From the NCBI GenBank assembly GCA_029261715.1, contig JAJDAT010000023.1:1-35539 (forward strand): a stretch of DNA of 35,539 nt. The letters are read 5' to 3'. Position numbers and translations under genes: made by a program. Under the pieces are notes generated by a model. That model was given only the letters and a program-made list of their open reading frames with translations, was not told the DNA's origin and made no database searches. This DNA comes from Nitrospinia bacterium. Lineage in GTDB: Bacteria; Nitrospinota; Nitrospinia; Nitrospinales; JAJDAT01. Positions 16,921 to 25,777 of the stretch are shown here, piece after piece; position 1 is the stretch's first letter; every line of letters starts with the position of its first letter.

Positions 16921-17961
16921 TTTGTGGATTTCTGAAAAAATTTGAGGGAGAGTGTATTTATAATCCCATTCGGGATAATCATCTTTGAAGCGGTTAACGT
17001 CGCTTATCCACCAGATATGATCGCCAATCCGAGACTCCTCTTTATAAGTCCAGTTCATTTTATTTCCTGATATTTCTTCGCAGTGAGCAATAGCTTCTAA
17101 AATCGAGCAATTGCTATGTCTACTACCGCCAATATTATAAACTTTGGCGACTCCTGGACGTTTGTAAAAATGGTATAAAGCATTTACTAAATCATAGCTG
17201 TGAATATTATCTCTAACCTGTTTACCTTTATAACCTATAACTGTGTAGGGATTATTCTTCATGTTGCATATCATGATGTATGATAAAAACCCATGAAGCT
17301 CGGTGCCAGAATGCCCAGATCCGGTCAAGCAACCTCCTCTAAAGCAAGCGGTTTTCATTCCGAAATACCTTCCATACTCTTGGACAAGTAAATCTGCAGC
17401 CGCTTTAGACACCCCAAAAAGACTATGAGTCGTATTATCTATACTCATTGATTCGTCAATTCCATACTTAAAATAAGAATGACTTTCATCAATTTCCCAC
17501 CGAGTTTCTTTTTCAACTAAAGGAAGAGAGTTTGGAGTATCGCCGTATACTTTGTTTGTAGATAAATGAACAAACACTGTGTCGGGACAGTATTGACGAG
17601 CTAATTCTAAAAGATTCAAAGTTCCATTGGCGTTGACGGAAAAATCTTTAATCGGATCTTTAGCGGCCCAATCATGCGAAGGCTGAGCGGCGGAATGCAC
17701 GATGAGTTTAATATCATTCCCATATTCGCTAAAAACTTTTTCTAAATTCTCTTTAGAACGAATATCGATTGAATAATGGGTATAAAGTTCGCACTCTTCC
17801 TCTAACTTTTTACGATTCCAATCAGTCGATGCATCCTCTCCAAAAAACTCCTGACGCATATTATTATCGATTCCTAAGACTTTCACTTTCTTGCCATTTA
17901 AAAACCGAACTGTCTCCGATCCAATCAAGCCGGCAGAACCTGTTACAATTGCTATTTCCAA
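16900..17961 (-). CDS. NAD-dependent sugar-nucleotide epimerase/dehydratase (extended SDR)
   Basis: A 353-residue extended short-chain dehydrogenase. It has GSAGLIGSE (NAD-binding GxxGxxG), [25 protein letters not shown] and [22 protein letters not shown]. The catalytic YxxxK motif appears as FxxxK (Phe in FGVSK), which I recall as normal for this CDP-paratose-2-epimerase-like subgroup, not a mutation. The [16 protein letters not shown] segment binds the nucleotide sugar. It starts at TTG with AAGGA 6-7 nt upstream, 34 bp after the GT2 gene, and is the last gene of a three-gene sugar operon. The exact sugar is not decidable. Confidence 0.85.
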   Translation of the reverse strand: MEIAIVTGSAGLIGSETVRFLNGKKVKVLGIDNNMRQEFFGEDASTDWNRKKLEEECELYTHYSIDIRSKENLEKVFSEYGNDIKLIVHSAAQPSHDWAAKDPIKDFSVNANGTLNLLELARQYCPDTVFVHLSTNKVYGDTPNSLPLVEKETRWEIDESHSYFKYGIDESMSIDNTTHSLFGVSKAAADLLVQEYGRYFGMKTACFRGGCLTGSGHSGTELHGFLSYIMICNMKNNPYTVIGYKGKQVRDNIHSYDLVNALYHFYKRPGVAKVYNIGGSRHSNCSILEAIAHCEEISGNKMNWTYKEESRIGDHIWWISDVNRFKDDYPEWDYKYTLPQIFSEIHKGLTNRI

Positions 17962-17995
17962 AACGATTCCTTAGAGTTTCAGAGCTTTCGCAAGT

Positions 17996-18736
17996 TTACT
18001 TGTCGATCTTGCGATAATCTCCATAAGTTAAATATTTTTCAATTAAACAATATAAAACAATAAATAAGTAACGACTTCCCATTTCCTTGATCTTTAACTT
18101 AGATTCGCCCGATTTACGATTTATCCAGGTATTAGGAAGCCAAGTATAAGAATATTTTCGTACTACTGTTTTAAGAGGCAATTCAACGGTAAGGTTAAAA
18201 TGCGGAGACATAAAAGGTCTCAAACCTTCTATAGTTTCTTTCTTATACAATTTAAAAGCGTTTGTTATGTCGTTGTATTTAAGCCCAAAGAGCAAACGGA
18301 TAAATAAGTTGGCTAACCTATTAATAATAAGTTTGACCTTGGGATAATCAACCGTCTTACCTCCTGGAATAAAACGAGACCCAAAAATCGCATCGTATCC
18401 CTCCGCAATCATCTTTCGATAGAAAAAGACTAACTCTTCAGGCAAATCCGATCCATCAGCCATATATATGGCGACGCAATCTCCCTTAAAATTATCAAGC
18501 CCACATCGGACAGCATAACCAAAACCATTTGGCATATGATTATTAACGTACCGAAGCGAAGGGATTTCATTTGCTAAACGTTTTAAAATATCTTCTGTCC
18601 CGTCTCGTGAACTATCATTAACCACTAAAATTTCATGGTCAATATTCTCTTTGGATAAAGTCGCGTAAAGCTTTTGAACAGTTTCAGCAATACATCCTTC
18701 TTCGTTATACGCTGGTATTACAGTTGATAGCAACAA
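17996..18736 (-). CDS. family 2 glycosyltransferase (polyprenyl-phosphate sugar synthase-like)
   Basis: About 246 residues of GT-A fold: VIPAYNEEGCI at the N-terminus, VVNDSSRDGT, and AIYMADGSDLPEE as the metal-binding Asp motif. The layout resembles dolichyl-phosphate mannose synthase-like enzymes that make polyprenyl-phosphate sugars on the cytoplasmic face. Possible starts are TTG codons at 18742, 18736 and 18733; GAGGA (18746-18750) is too close to the first, so 18736 is preferred. The product could supply donor for the GT39-like enzyme at 20266. It lies between two epimerases, 20-26 bp after the first. Confidence 0.85.
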   Translation of the reverse strand: MLLSTVIPAYNEEGCIAETVQKLYATLSKENIDHEILVVNDSSRDGTEDILKRLANEIPSLRYVNNHMPNGFGYAVRCGLDNFKGDCVAIYMADGSDLPEELVFFYRKMIAEGYDAIFGSRFIPGGKTVDYPKVKLIINRLANLFIRLLFGLKYNDITNAFKLYKKETIEGLRPFMSPHFNLTVELPLKTVVRKYSYTWLPNTWINRKSGESKLKIKEMGSRYLFIVLYCLIEKYLTYGDYRKIDK

Positions 18737-18762
18737 AAGCAAGATTCCTCAAGACAATAATT

Positions 18763-19833
18763 TTAACCTAAAATAGGCGCTAGAAAGTCCTTATTATCTA
18801 CAACCCATCTAGTAATTTCGTCAATAATGTTTTCTGGAGTGTGGGCAGGACTCCAACCGGAACTTTCAGTAATTTCTGAGCAGTCAGTTAAATATATTGG
18901 AATATCGCCCTCTCGGTTTTTGCTCACAGATTCTATTTCAAAGCTTTTCCCTGAAGCTTTTCGACAAAGCTCCGTTAATTCTTTAAGAGAAACGCTAACT
19001 TCACGACCACCACCAACATTATAAATTTGTCCGTTATATTTTTCAAAATCTTCTAGCTGCAAAATTAGCAATCGGTAAAAATCATCAATATGCAATAAAT
19101 CTCGAACTTGCTTGCCTTCCCCACCGTAACCGAAGTAACCAAGATCACCTCCAAAAATATGTCGAGCAACCCAATGAACCACCACTCCTTGATCTACTTT
19201 TCCCATTTGCCAAGGACCGGTAAGCACGCCACACCGATTAATTATTCCACGCACTCCATACATCGCCCCATATTCTTGTAAGATAAGCTCTGAGCAAAGT
19301 TTTGTCGCTCCGTATAAGGTCCTTGCCCCGTCTAAAGGAAATATTTCACTTATTCCTTTCGAGCTAGCTCCTGGTAAATCTTGCAGGTCTTCTAATTCAA
19401 ATCTAGATTCGGTTACTTCATATTTTAAAGCGTTAAGCCCTGCAACGGGGTACACTCTGCTCGTGGACAAAAAAACAATATCAGCTTCTCTTTTTCTAGC
19501 AAGTTCGAAACAATTTATGGATCCCACCAGATTTGTGTTCAGTACGTAATCGGGAGCCCCATCGAACCCTGATAAAACGGAAGGCTCCGCAGAGCATTCA
19601 ACGATTAAATCAAAAGCGCCAGATTCTTCTAAATCTTCTCGGTTTCGGATATCGCCATGTAAAAAACTAATCCCGCCATCTTTCAAACGAGTTAAGTTTA
19701 ATTCAGAACCACGTCTTTTTAAATTATCAAGTGCGACAATTTTTACATCGGGATAATCTCTTTTTAAAGAAATAGCTAAATTCGACCCAACAAAACCTGC
19801 GCCGCCTGTTATCAATATATTTTTATATTTCAA
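18763..19833 (-). CDS. NAD-dependent sugar-nucleotide epimerase (CDP-paratose 2-epimerase-like)
   Basis: A 356-residue extended SDR with ILITGGAGFVGSN (NAD site), DNLKRRGSELN, VECSAEPSVLSG, STSRVYP, and the catalytic pair in LYGATKLCSELILQEYG (Tyr-x-x-x-Lys). GEGKQVRDLLHIDDFYRL is the sugar-nucleotide region. The YGATK motif is intact, unlike the partner at 16900. The pattern is close to CDP-paratose/tyvelose epimerases, so 2-epimerisation is a reasonable guess. It starts at TTG, with only a weak GGGA upstream, and heads the operon epimerase - GT2 - epimerase. Confidence 0.85.
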   Translation of the reverse strand: MKYKNILITGGAGFVGSNLAISLKRDYPDVKIVALDNLKRRGSELNLTRLKDGGISFLHGDIRNREDLEESGAFDLIVECSAEPSVLSGFDGAPDYVLNTNLVGSINCFELARKREADIVFLSTSRVYPVAGLNALKYEVTESRFELEDLQDLPGASSKGISEIFPLDGARTLYGATKLCSELILQEYGAMYGVRGIINRCGVLTGPWQMGKVDQGVVVHWVARHIFGGDLGYFGYGGEGKQVRDLLHIDDFYRLLILQLEDFEKYNGQIYNVGGGREVSVSLKELTELCRKASGKSFEIESVSKNREGDIPIYLTDCSEITESSGWSPAHTPENIIDEITRWVVDNKDFLAPILG

Positions 19834-20265
19834 GCTAATGTCCCGGAATCAATGATGAGATAATGAAAGCCATTATTTAAAAGGTAGGAACAAATATTTT
19901 GCTCGTCAACGTAAACAAATCAATGGATTTTCAAATAACTCAAAGACTTTCATTTATTATTTACGATAGAGTTATAAAAAATGGAATTATAACCCGAATC
20001 AGGGAAATAGGAAAAAAATTAAGGTCCGCACCTGAAGAAGGTTTTAAAACAATTTTAAGATTGAAAATTTTTTGGCAAAATTATAATCTAATTTGGCCTA
20101 AACCTAATTTTAGGCTTTTCTTTCCTTAATATTTTCAAAAGTCCTATAAGATTTCAATTCGTTGAATCTAATCTACAAGATTGACAAATTTCTGTTTCCC
20201 CAGGGAACAAAATTGTAAAAAGCACAGCCCCCTAAATTCGACTCAAAACAATCTAAAACTTCACT
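19834..20265. other. intergenic region with palindrome and possible gene remnant
   Basis: This 432-bp AT-rich region lies between the leftward sugar operon and the rightward GT39-like gene. It holds a 68-codon frame (19923-20129, listed separately), a hairpin near 20151-20168 with a TTCG loop, and the inverted repeat TTCCC-CA-GGGAA near 20196-20207. A TTGACA at 20181 has no matching -10 at normal spacing. No promoter can be fixed. Confidence 0.5.
19923..20129 (+). pseudogene. short frame, possible N-terminal remnant of a glycan enzyme
   Basis: A 68-residue frame, basic and helical, with IYDRVIKNGIITRIREIGKK and RSAPEEGFKTILR. This helix pair resembles segments seen near the N-termini of some glycosyltransferases and methyltransferases in glycan clusters. 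No ribosome site is visible and nothing follows it. It may be a remnant or may not be coding. Confidence 0.25.
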
Positions 20266-21795
20266 ATGAAACTTATTTCTAAATACAGCCAAAACGATAG
20301 TTTTTGGCCTCTTATTTTTGTAGTTTCCGCAGTGTTGTTAAGATTGATTGGAATTGATCAACCAATTCTTGAAGGAGCAAATACTCGTCAACTACAAACG
20401 GCCGATATCACATACAATTTGTTTCAAAATGGATTTAACTTTTTATACCCTCAAATCTCTCTTCTTCCAGAACCGCGATATTTTCTCTTAGAACCCCCAA
20501 TTTACAATACGATCGTAGCGTTTCTTTACAAAGTTTTTGGAGTTCATGAAGAACTAGGTCGTTTGGTTTCGATTCTTGCCTTTGCCGGAACGGCATATTT
20601 TATTTTCATTATCGCTTCAAAGCATCTCAATAAATCCGTCGCTAAAGCTGCCGTATTTGTTTTTTCCTTTTCCCCTCTTTCCATTATTTATACGCGAGGG
20701 TTTCAACCCGACACATTAGCCCTTTTCTTTCTAACGGCATTAGTATTTTATGTAAGCGAATGGTTTGACGGCGACGACAGAGCTTTTTGGCCTGCATTGA
20801 TATTTGGTTTATTGACTTTTCTGTCAAAACAAACCTACATGTTTATTTTAATTTCCTTTTTAATAATGGGTTTATTAATAAAAGGAAAACAAATTTTATT
20901 CGAAAAACGCGTTTATATTTTTACTATTTTAACCGCCATCCCTTCAATAGTTTGGTCTTTTCATTCGCGAAAAACAACGGAACTATTTCCAAATAACTTT
21001 TACTCGGGGAACTTTGATTTTTCAAACTGGTTTTACCTACCTACTTTTCTGGATTACGAATTTTATAAAAACATATTTTTTTGGCTATCGGGCTTAATTC
21101 TAACTCCTGTAGGTTTTACGTTATTTCTAATTGGGCTTTTTATTAAAATAAAGCCTAAGGGAGATACCTTATTAAAAGCTTGGTTAATCGGAGTGATTAT
21201 CTTCGATCTCATTTTCCATCAACACGCATACACACATGAATATTACCATCTACCCTTATTACCTATAGCTTCTATAATCATTGGGAAAGCTTGGTGGTTT
21301 TTGTTCGAAGAAAACAATTTAATCCGCGACGCTTCTCGGTTTTCGTTAAAACCATTTAAGTATTTTTTATTAGGGACAACACTGGTAATGGTTTTGGGAT
21401 ATGCGAATGGCGCATTTAGGCTTCCGCCAATTTATGATCGCATCGAAGAAAAAATAAAATTTTTCGACAATCACACAAAAGACAATGATCTTGTGATTAG
21501 CTCAACTTGGGTAGCCTTATATTACAGCCGTAATAAGGGGTGGCTTCTTCCACACAACGATAAAATATTAAAAAGGAAGTATTCAAACCTTATTGACGAC
21601 AAATCTCAACAAAACTCCAGAGTATTTCTATTGGAAAAATTTCGCGATCAGGGAGCGTCGTATTTCTTTGCTCTGAATCCAGGAAGCTTCTATAAAGACA
21701 AAGCGCTTTCTAGTTATTTGGAAAAAAATTATATGAAAACTGAAAACAAAAACCCGGAAACGTTGTTATTCGATTTGAGAAAAAAGATATCTTAA
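20266..21795 (+). CDS. GT39/PMT-like integral membrane glycosyltransferase
   Basis: A 509-residue protein with about ten membrane spans and the first-loop pattern NTRQLQTADITYNLFQNGF followed by LYPQIS and LEPPIYN. I recognise this from PMT/ArnT-like enzymes that take sugar from a polyprenyl-phosphate donor on the periplasmic side. The C-terminal 130 residues form a soluble periplasmic part (IISSTW-like VISSTWVALYYSRNKGW). A donor could come from the GT2 enzyme at 17996. It stands alone, converging on ruvB with only 21 bp between; no strong terminator is visible there. Confidence 0.8.
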   Translation: MKLISKYSQNDSFWPLIFVVSAVLLRLIGIDQPILEGANTRQLQTADITYNLFQNGFNFLYPQISLLPEPRYFLLEPPIYNTIVAFLYKVFGVHEELGRLVSILAFAGTAYFIFIIASKHLNKSVAKAAVFVFSFSPLSIIYTRGFQPDTLALFFLTALVFYVSEWFDGDDRAFWPALIFGLLTFLSKQTYMFILISFLIMGLLIKGKQILFEKRVYIFTILTAIPSIVWSFHSRKTTELFPNNFYSGNFDFSNWFYLPTFLDYEFYKNIFFWLSGLILTPVGFTLFLIGLFIKIKPKGDTLLKAWLIGVIIFDLIFHQHAYTHEYYHLPLLPIASIIIGKAWWFLFEENNLIRDASRFSLKPFKYFLLGTTLVMVLGYANGAFRLPPIYDRIEEKIKFFDNHTKDNDLVISSTWVALYYSRNKGWLLPHNDKILKRKYSNLIDDKSQQNSRVFLLEKFRDQGASYFFALNPGSFYKDKALSSYLEKNYMKTENKNPETLLFDLRKKIS

Positions 21796-21816
21796 TCTCT
21801 TTTATAGACAAGAAAA

Positions 21817-22842
21817 TCAAAACAACGATTGTTGTGAATTAGTTTTACTGGGTTTTATTCCCAGGTGTTCGTATGCGGTTTGAGTTGCCATTCGTCCTCG
21901 TGGAGTACGAACGATCAAACCTGTTTGAATAAGGTAGGGTTCATAAACATCTTCAACAGTATCCTTATCCTCTCCTATAGCTGCGGCAAGAGTGTCAAGG
22001 CCAACCGGACCTCCTCTAAACTTTTCTATTAAAATTAGCAATAGTTTGTGATCCATTTTATCCAACCCAATAGCGTCAACTTCCAACATATCCAACGCTT
22101 TTTTTGCCACTTCTTGAGTAATGATTCCTTGCGCTTTCACCTGCGCGTAGTCGCGCACGCGACGAAGTAACCTATTGGCTAATCGTGGAGTTCCTCGCGA
22201 TCTTGCGGCTATTTCCCGCGAACCTTCAGGAGTGATTTCAATTTCTAATATTGCCCCAGAACGAGTCGTTATAGAATGCAATTCTTCCACTGTATAATTA
22301 TCTAGGGCATGAACTATGCCGAATCGATTTCTCAATGGAGAGGTTAGCAAACCCGCTCTGGTTGTCGCTCCAATTAACGTAAAAGGCGGTAAATCTATTT
22401 TAATCGAACGCGCGCTAGGACCTTGTCCAATAATAATATCCAAACTAAAATCTTCCATCGCAGGATATAAAACCTCTTCAATCACTCTAGAAAGCCGATG
22501 AATCTCGTCAATGAAAAGCACTTCTCCAGGCTTAAGATTTGTCAATATTGCCGCCAAATCGCCTTGTTTTTCTAAAACCGGTCCAGAGGTACTTTTTAAG
22601 TTCCCATTCATCTCCGAAGCGATGATATTTGCTAATGTTGTTTTTCCTAATCCAGGAGGACCATAGAATAATAAATGGTCTAAAGACTCGCTACGCTGCT
22701 TTGCGGCGGTAATAGAAATTTCCAGGTTGGCTTTAACTTTTTCTTGCCCAATATACTCACGCAAAGTGGTAGGCCGAAGATTATTTTCGTAATGGATCTC
22801 GTCGTTTTCCGACTCGGGATTTAAATCCCTTTCATAATCCAT
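21817..22842 (-). CDS. ruvB: Holliday junction branch-migration helicase RuvB
   Basis: A 341-residue AAA+ motor of normal length. It has an N-terminal region ending in [12 protein letters not shown], Walker [10 protein letters not shown], Walker [10 protein letters not shown], sensor-1 IGATTRAG, arginine finger region SPLRNRFG, and a winged-helix C-terminus with PRGRMAT. It pulls DNA through RuvA-bound Holliday junctions. ATG has GAGGAA about 8 nt upstream. It is the last gene of yebC-ruvC-ruvA-ruvB, 43 bp after ruvA. Confidence 0.98.
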   Translation of the reverse strand: MDYERDLNPESENDEIHYENNLRPTTLREYIGQEKVKANLEISITAAKQRSESLDHLLFYGPPGLGKTTLANIIASEMNGNLKSTSGPVLEKQGDLAAILTNLKPGEVLFIDEIHRLSRVIEEVLYPAMEDFSLDIIIGQGPSARSIKIDLPPFTLIGATTRAGLLTSPLRNRFGIVHALDNYTVEELHSITTRSGAILEIEITPEGSREIAARSRGTPRLANRLLRRVRDYAQVKAQGIITQEVAKKALDMLEVDAIGLDKMDHKLLLILIEKFRGGPVGLDTLAAAIGEDKDTVEDVYEPYLIQTGLIVRTPRGRMATQTAYEHLGIKPSKTNSQQSLF

Positions 22843-22885
22843 CTTTTTATTCCTCTATTAAAAAACAATCCACTTAATATTGGCA

Positions 22886-23476
22886 TCAGGATAACACCAT
22901 CAGCGCACGCTTGATTAAATCTTCCAAATCGTTTTTATTATCCTGTGAGTGAACAGACTTCAAGGCTTTTTCCGCTTGTGGCTTTTTATAACCTAAATTT
23001 AACAAAGCGGAAAGAGCGTCGTCAAAAGCTACATCGCCTACCGGCGCTTGATCAACTTCCGTCTCTGGAGTTAAGTCTTTTAGTTTATCATGTAATTCTA
23101 AAGCCAGACGCTCCGCAGTTTTTGCCCCCACTCCAGGGATCCCATTTAATTTAGCAATATCTTTATTGCTAATCGCCGCTAAAAAATCTTCCACCGACAT
23201 TCCAGAAAGAATGGATATCGCCAATTTAGGTCCCACTTTTGAAATCGCAATAAGCTTTTCAAAAACGACTTGCTCTAGTTCTGACGAAAAACCAAAGAGC
23301 CGAATTTCATCTTCGCGAACCACAGTATAAATTCGCATAGACACTTGAGTTCCTATTTCCGGCAGCCCATAAAATGTTGGCAAAGAAACCTGAACTAAAT
23401 ACCCAACACCCTGAACGTCAATGACAATGGATATTGGCGATTTACGAAGTAATTTTCCGTTGAGAGAGGCAATCAT
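22886..23476 (-). CDS. ruvA: Holliday junction DNA-binding subunit RuvA
   Basis: A 196-residue protein with the three RuvA domains: N-terminal OB fold (MIASLNGKLLRKSP... GVGYLVQVS), central helix-hairpin-helix pair (KVGPKLAISILSGM and IPGVGAKTAERLALEL) and a C-terminal UBA-like part (ALSALLNLGYKKPQAEKAL) that contacts RuvB. Length and order are normal. It lies 24 bp after ruvC. Confidence 0.97.
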   Translation of the reverse strand: MIASLNGKLLRKSPISIVIDVQGVGYLVQVSLPTFYGLPEIGTQVSMRIYTVVREDEIRLFGFSSELEQVVFEKLIAISKVGPKLAISILSGMSVEDFLAAISNKDIAKLNGIPGVGAKTAERLALELHDKLKDLTPETEVDQAPVGDVAFDDALSALLNLGYKKPQAEKALKSVHSQDNKNDLEDLIKRALMVLS

Positions 23477-23500
23477 TTAAAAAATTTTATTCCGAGTAAT

Positions 23501-23992
23501 TTATATTTTATATTTTCTCTTTGTTGCGGCTGAATGAGTGTGACAAATAGCGATCGCTAAGGCGTCGCAAGCGTCAAACGGTTGCGGCGGCGTCTTTAAA
23601 TTTAATAATCTGGTAACCATCGCCTGAACCTGAACTTTGTCAGCTCGACCATAACCCACAACAGATTGTTTAACTTCTAAAGGAGTGTATTCAGCGACCG
23701 GCCTATCCATATTTGCCGCCGCTAAAATAGCGACACCGCGAGTTTGACCAAGTTTTAAAGCAGATTTTGCATTTGAAGCAAAAAATAAATCTTCAATCGC
23801 GACTTCTTCTGGAGTGAACTCTTGAATGGTTTCGACCAACGCCTGATAAATCGATTTCAATCTTTCTGGAAAACCTTGCTTGGCTTTTGCACGAACAGCG
23901 CCCCAGTGAACAGAAACTAGTTTACCTTTCTGTTCTTCTACTATTCCAAATCCAGTGCATTGACTGCCAGGATCGATTCCCATGATTCGCAT
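23501..23992 (-). CDS. ruvC: Holliday junction resolvase RuvC
   Basis: A 163-residue RNase H-fold nuclease. Catalytic acids are visible in GIDPGS (Asp7 region), AIEDLFFA (Glu), and DACDALAIAICH (two Asp near the C-terminus). GYGRADKVQVQ is the usual DNA-contact segment. It cuts four-way junctions symmetrically with RuvAB. A second in-frame ATG three codons later could also be the start. A 172-bp spacer without a recognisable gene separates it from yebC. Confidence 0.97.
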   Translation of the reverse strand: MRIMGIDPGSQCTGFGIVEEQKGKLVSVHWGAVRAKAKQGFPERLKSIYQALVETIQEFTPEEVAIEDLFFASNAKSALKLGQTRGVAILAAANMDRPVAEYTPLEVKQSVVGYGRADKVQVQAMVTRLLNLKTPPQPFDACDALAIAICHTHSAATKRKYKI

Positions 23993-24164
23993 GTCGAATC
24001 CGGTATGTTAAGAGGTAGGTATTAAGAGGACGACTAAATAAACGACATTAAGCGGGCAAGGCATCTTTATTTGAAGCCTTTTCTTCGCAGGACGTTTCTA
24101 GACTATTGTCATCTATATTAAATGTCAGATTATTCAAAAGTGACAGGAAAAACAGAGCCTACTA

Positions 24165-24917
24165 TTAGCCCATTAGGCTTTCTAGCAGCTCTTCAGAGAT
24201 ATCAAAATTCGCGTAAGCTTTTTGCACATCGTCATTATCTTCCAATGAATCCATCATTCGAAGGAGGGCTTTACCTTCTTTTTCATTTGTTACGTTAACG
24301 GTATTTTGAGGAATCCGCGTAAGCTCTGCAATTTCCATTGCTATTCCTTTGTCTTCTAAAGCTTTTCGAACGGGTTCAAAGTTGTCTAACGAAGTAAAAA
24401 TATCAAATTTATCCCCTTCCTTCTTTAGATCATCACCGCCCGCTTCCAATACCAACTCCAAAAGATCATCTTCATCGTTGTTGTCGGCGCTAACTTGAAT
24501 AAAACCTTTTTGTTCGAACATCCAAGCGACACAACCATTAGCGCCAATATTACCTCCATTTTTGGTAAAAATAGAACGAACTTCACTAACAGTTCGATTT
24601 TTATTATCAGTCATCACTTCAATAAAAACTGCCGCGCCACCTTGCCCATAACCTTCATAAGTTAATTCTTCGTACTGTACCCCTTCAAGCTCTCCAGTAC
24701 CTTTTTTGATAGCTCGGATGATATTATCGCCAGGCATATTAGCCGCTTTAGCGGTGGAGACCGCAACTCTCAAACGAGGATTAGAATCAATATCACCACT
24801 ACCCATTCGGGCCGCGACAGTAATTTCCTTGATTAACTTAGTGAATAACTTCCCGCGCTTAGCGTCTGCTGCGCCTTTTTTGTGCTTTATGGTTGACCAT
24901 TTTGAATGTCCTGACAT
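24165..24917 (-). CDS. yebC: YebC/PmpR family protein
   Basis: A 250-residue protein with the family start [20 protein letters not shown], then [45 protein letters not shown] and [15 protein letters not shown]. It is of the normal three-domain length. The family was described as transcription regulators; recent work links members to relief of ribosome stalling, so the exact role is open. Neighbourhood with ruvC is common. The ribosome site GGTAGGG precedes ATG. Confidence 0.96.
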   Translation of the reverse strand: MSGHSKWSTIKHKKGAADAKRGKLFTKLIKEITVAARMGSGDIDSNPRLRVAVSTAKAANMPGDNIIRAIKKGTGELEGVQYEELTYEGYGQGGAAVFIEVMTDNKNRTVSEVRSIFTKNGGNIGANGCVAWMFEQKGFIQVSADNNDEDDLLELVLEAGGDDLKKEGDKFDIFTSLDNFEPVRKALEDKGIAMEIAELTRIPQNTVNVTNEKEGKALLRMMDSLEDNDDVQKAYANFDISEELLESLMG

Positions 24918-24957
24918 AATCCCTACCTAATCGATTAGAATTCTTTGTCCGTAATTT

Positions 24958-24987
24958 AGCATAGGTCGTTTTATCAAGTAAACTCAA
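24958..24987 (-). promoter_or_regulatory. candidate promoter for yebC-ruvCAB
   Basis: On the minus strand TTGAGT (24982-24987), an 18-nt spacer and TATGCT (24958-24963) lie about 40 bp upstream of yebC. Each hexamer matches consensus at four of six bases. It is the best pair in this divergent spacer. Confidence 0.35.
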
Positions 24988-25102
24988 ACTTTTAGAAGAA
25001 ATAAGCTTCTACTCAATTAAAGGTCCGAAAACTAAAAATTGGGCAATTTCCACGAAGATGATAAAATTTTAAAATTATAATATGAGCTAAATTCAAGTTG
25101 TT

Positions 25103-25777
25103 ATGGCAAAAAAAGAAATTGAAATCAAAGTTTCGGGGAAAAAACTACAGGTTGAATCAGGAATTCCCCTTATTAAAGCTTTATGGAGCGAAGGACTGCC
25201 TGAAGAGATTCAAACAGGCTGCATGGGAGGCGCATGCGGAGCTTGTACCGTTACAGTGAGGTACTCCGACGGAAGGAAAGGAAAATCAGACCTTGCTTGC
25301 ATGATGCTAACTGAAGAAGGTATGGAAGTGTTCCCGTACCGTATTGAGGCGGTATCTCAAATCCCACCTTTGAGCATTAACCCCAATCTGCAAAATCTAA
25401 AAAAATCATTTCCAACGCTGGATCGATGCACAAAGTGCGGCAGTTGTACCGCCGCTTGCCCTATGGATATTCCCGTGATGGATTCTATTTCCAGAATGCA
25501 GGGGAATGAATTTGATAAGGTCGCCGAAGATTTTGTTTCTTGCGTTCATTGTGGGCTCTGCCGATTTGTTTGCGAAGACAACGTGAAACCACACAATATG
25601 GCCCTTTGGATTAGAAGATCGCTGGCATCATCAGAAGAAAAACTTGAAACTCAAAAATCTGATTCCTTTTCAAATGTCGATGAAACTGAAGAGTGGACCT
25701 TTTTGCTATCAGCCGATCCAAAAGAAAGACTTAAGCGGGCTGAAGTTTTCCGAGAAACTGGTGGGGTTCCAAAATGA
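25103..25777 (+). CDS. iron-sulfur subunit of a succinate dehydrogenase/fumarate reductase-like enzyme
   Basis: A 224-residue electron-transfer protein. The N-terminal ferredoxin domain has CMGGACGAC and a later Cys (LAC) for a [2Fe-2S] cluster. The C-terminal part has CTKCGSCTAACPM and CVHCGLCRFVCED, two ferredoxin motifs that could hold [4Fe-4S] clusters; classical SdhB instead has one [4Fe-4S] and one [3Fe-4S]. A TATAAT at 25076-25081 is close to the start, but no -35 fits. The stop overlaps the flavoprotein start (ATGA). No membrane-anchor gene is near, so the pair may be soluble or use a distant anchor. Confidence 0.82.
   Translation: MAKKEIEIKVSGKKLQVESGIPLIKALWSEGLPEEIQTGCMGGACGACTVTVRYSDGRKGKSDLACMMLTEEGMEVFPYRIEAVSQIPPLSINPNLQNLKKSFPTLDRCTKCGSCTAACPMDIPVMDSISRMQGNEFDKVAEDFVSCVHCGLCRFVCEDNVKPHNMALWIRRSLASSEEKLETQKSDSFSNVDETEEWTFLLSADPKERLKRAEVFRETGGVPK

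Noticed and set aside
20181-20216. TTGACA followed by AT-rich sequence before the GT39-like gene
   Set aside because: No -10 hexamer at 16-18 nt; the nearest is about 24 nt away.
21820-21850. ACAAC/GTTGT inverted repeat at the GT39-ruvB junction
   Set aside because: The stem is only 5 bp and mostly inside the ruvB C-terminal codons; too weak to call a terminator.
24058-24080. AAGGC/GCCTT hairpin between ruvC and yebC
   Set aside because: A 5-bp stem with a long loop and no T tract in the direction of transcription.
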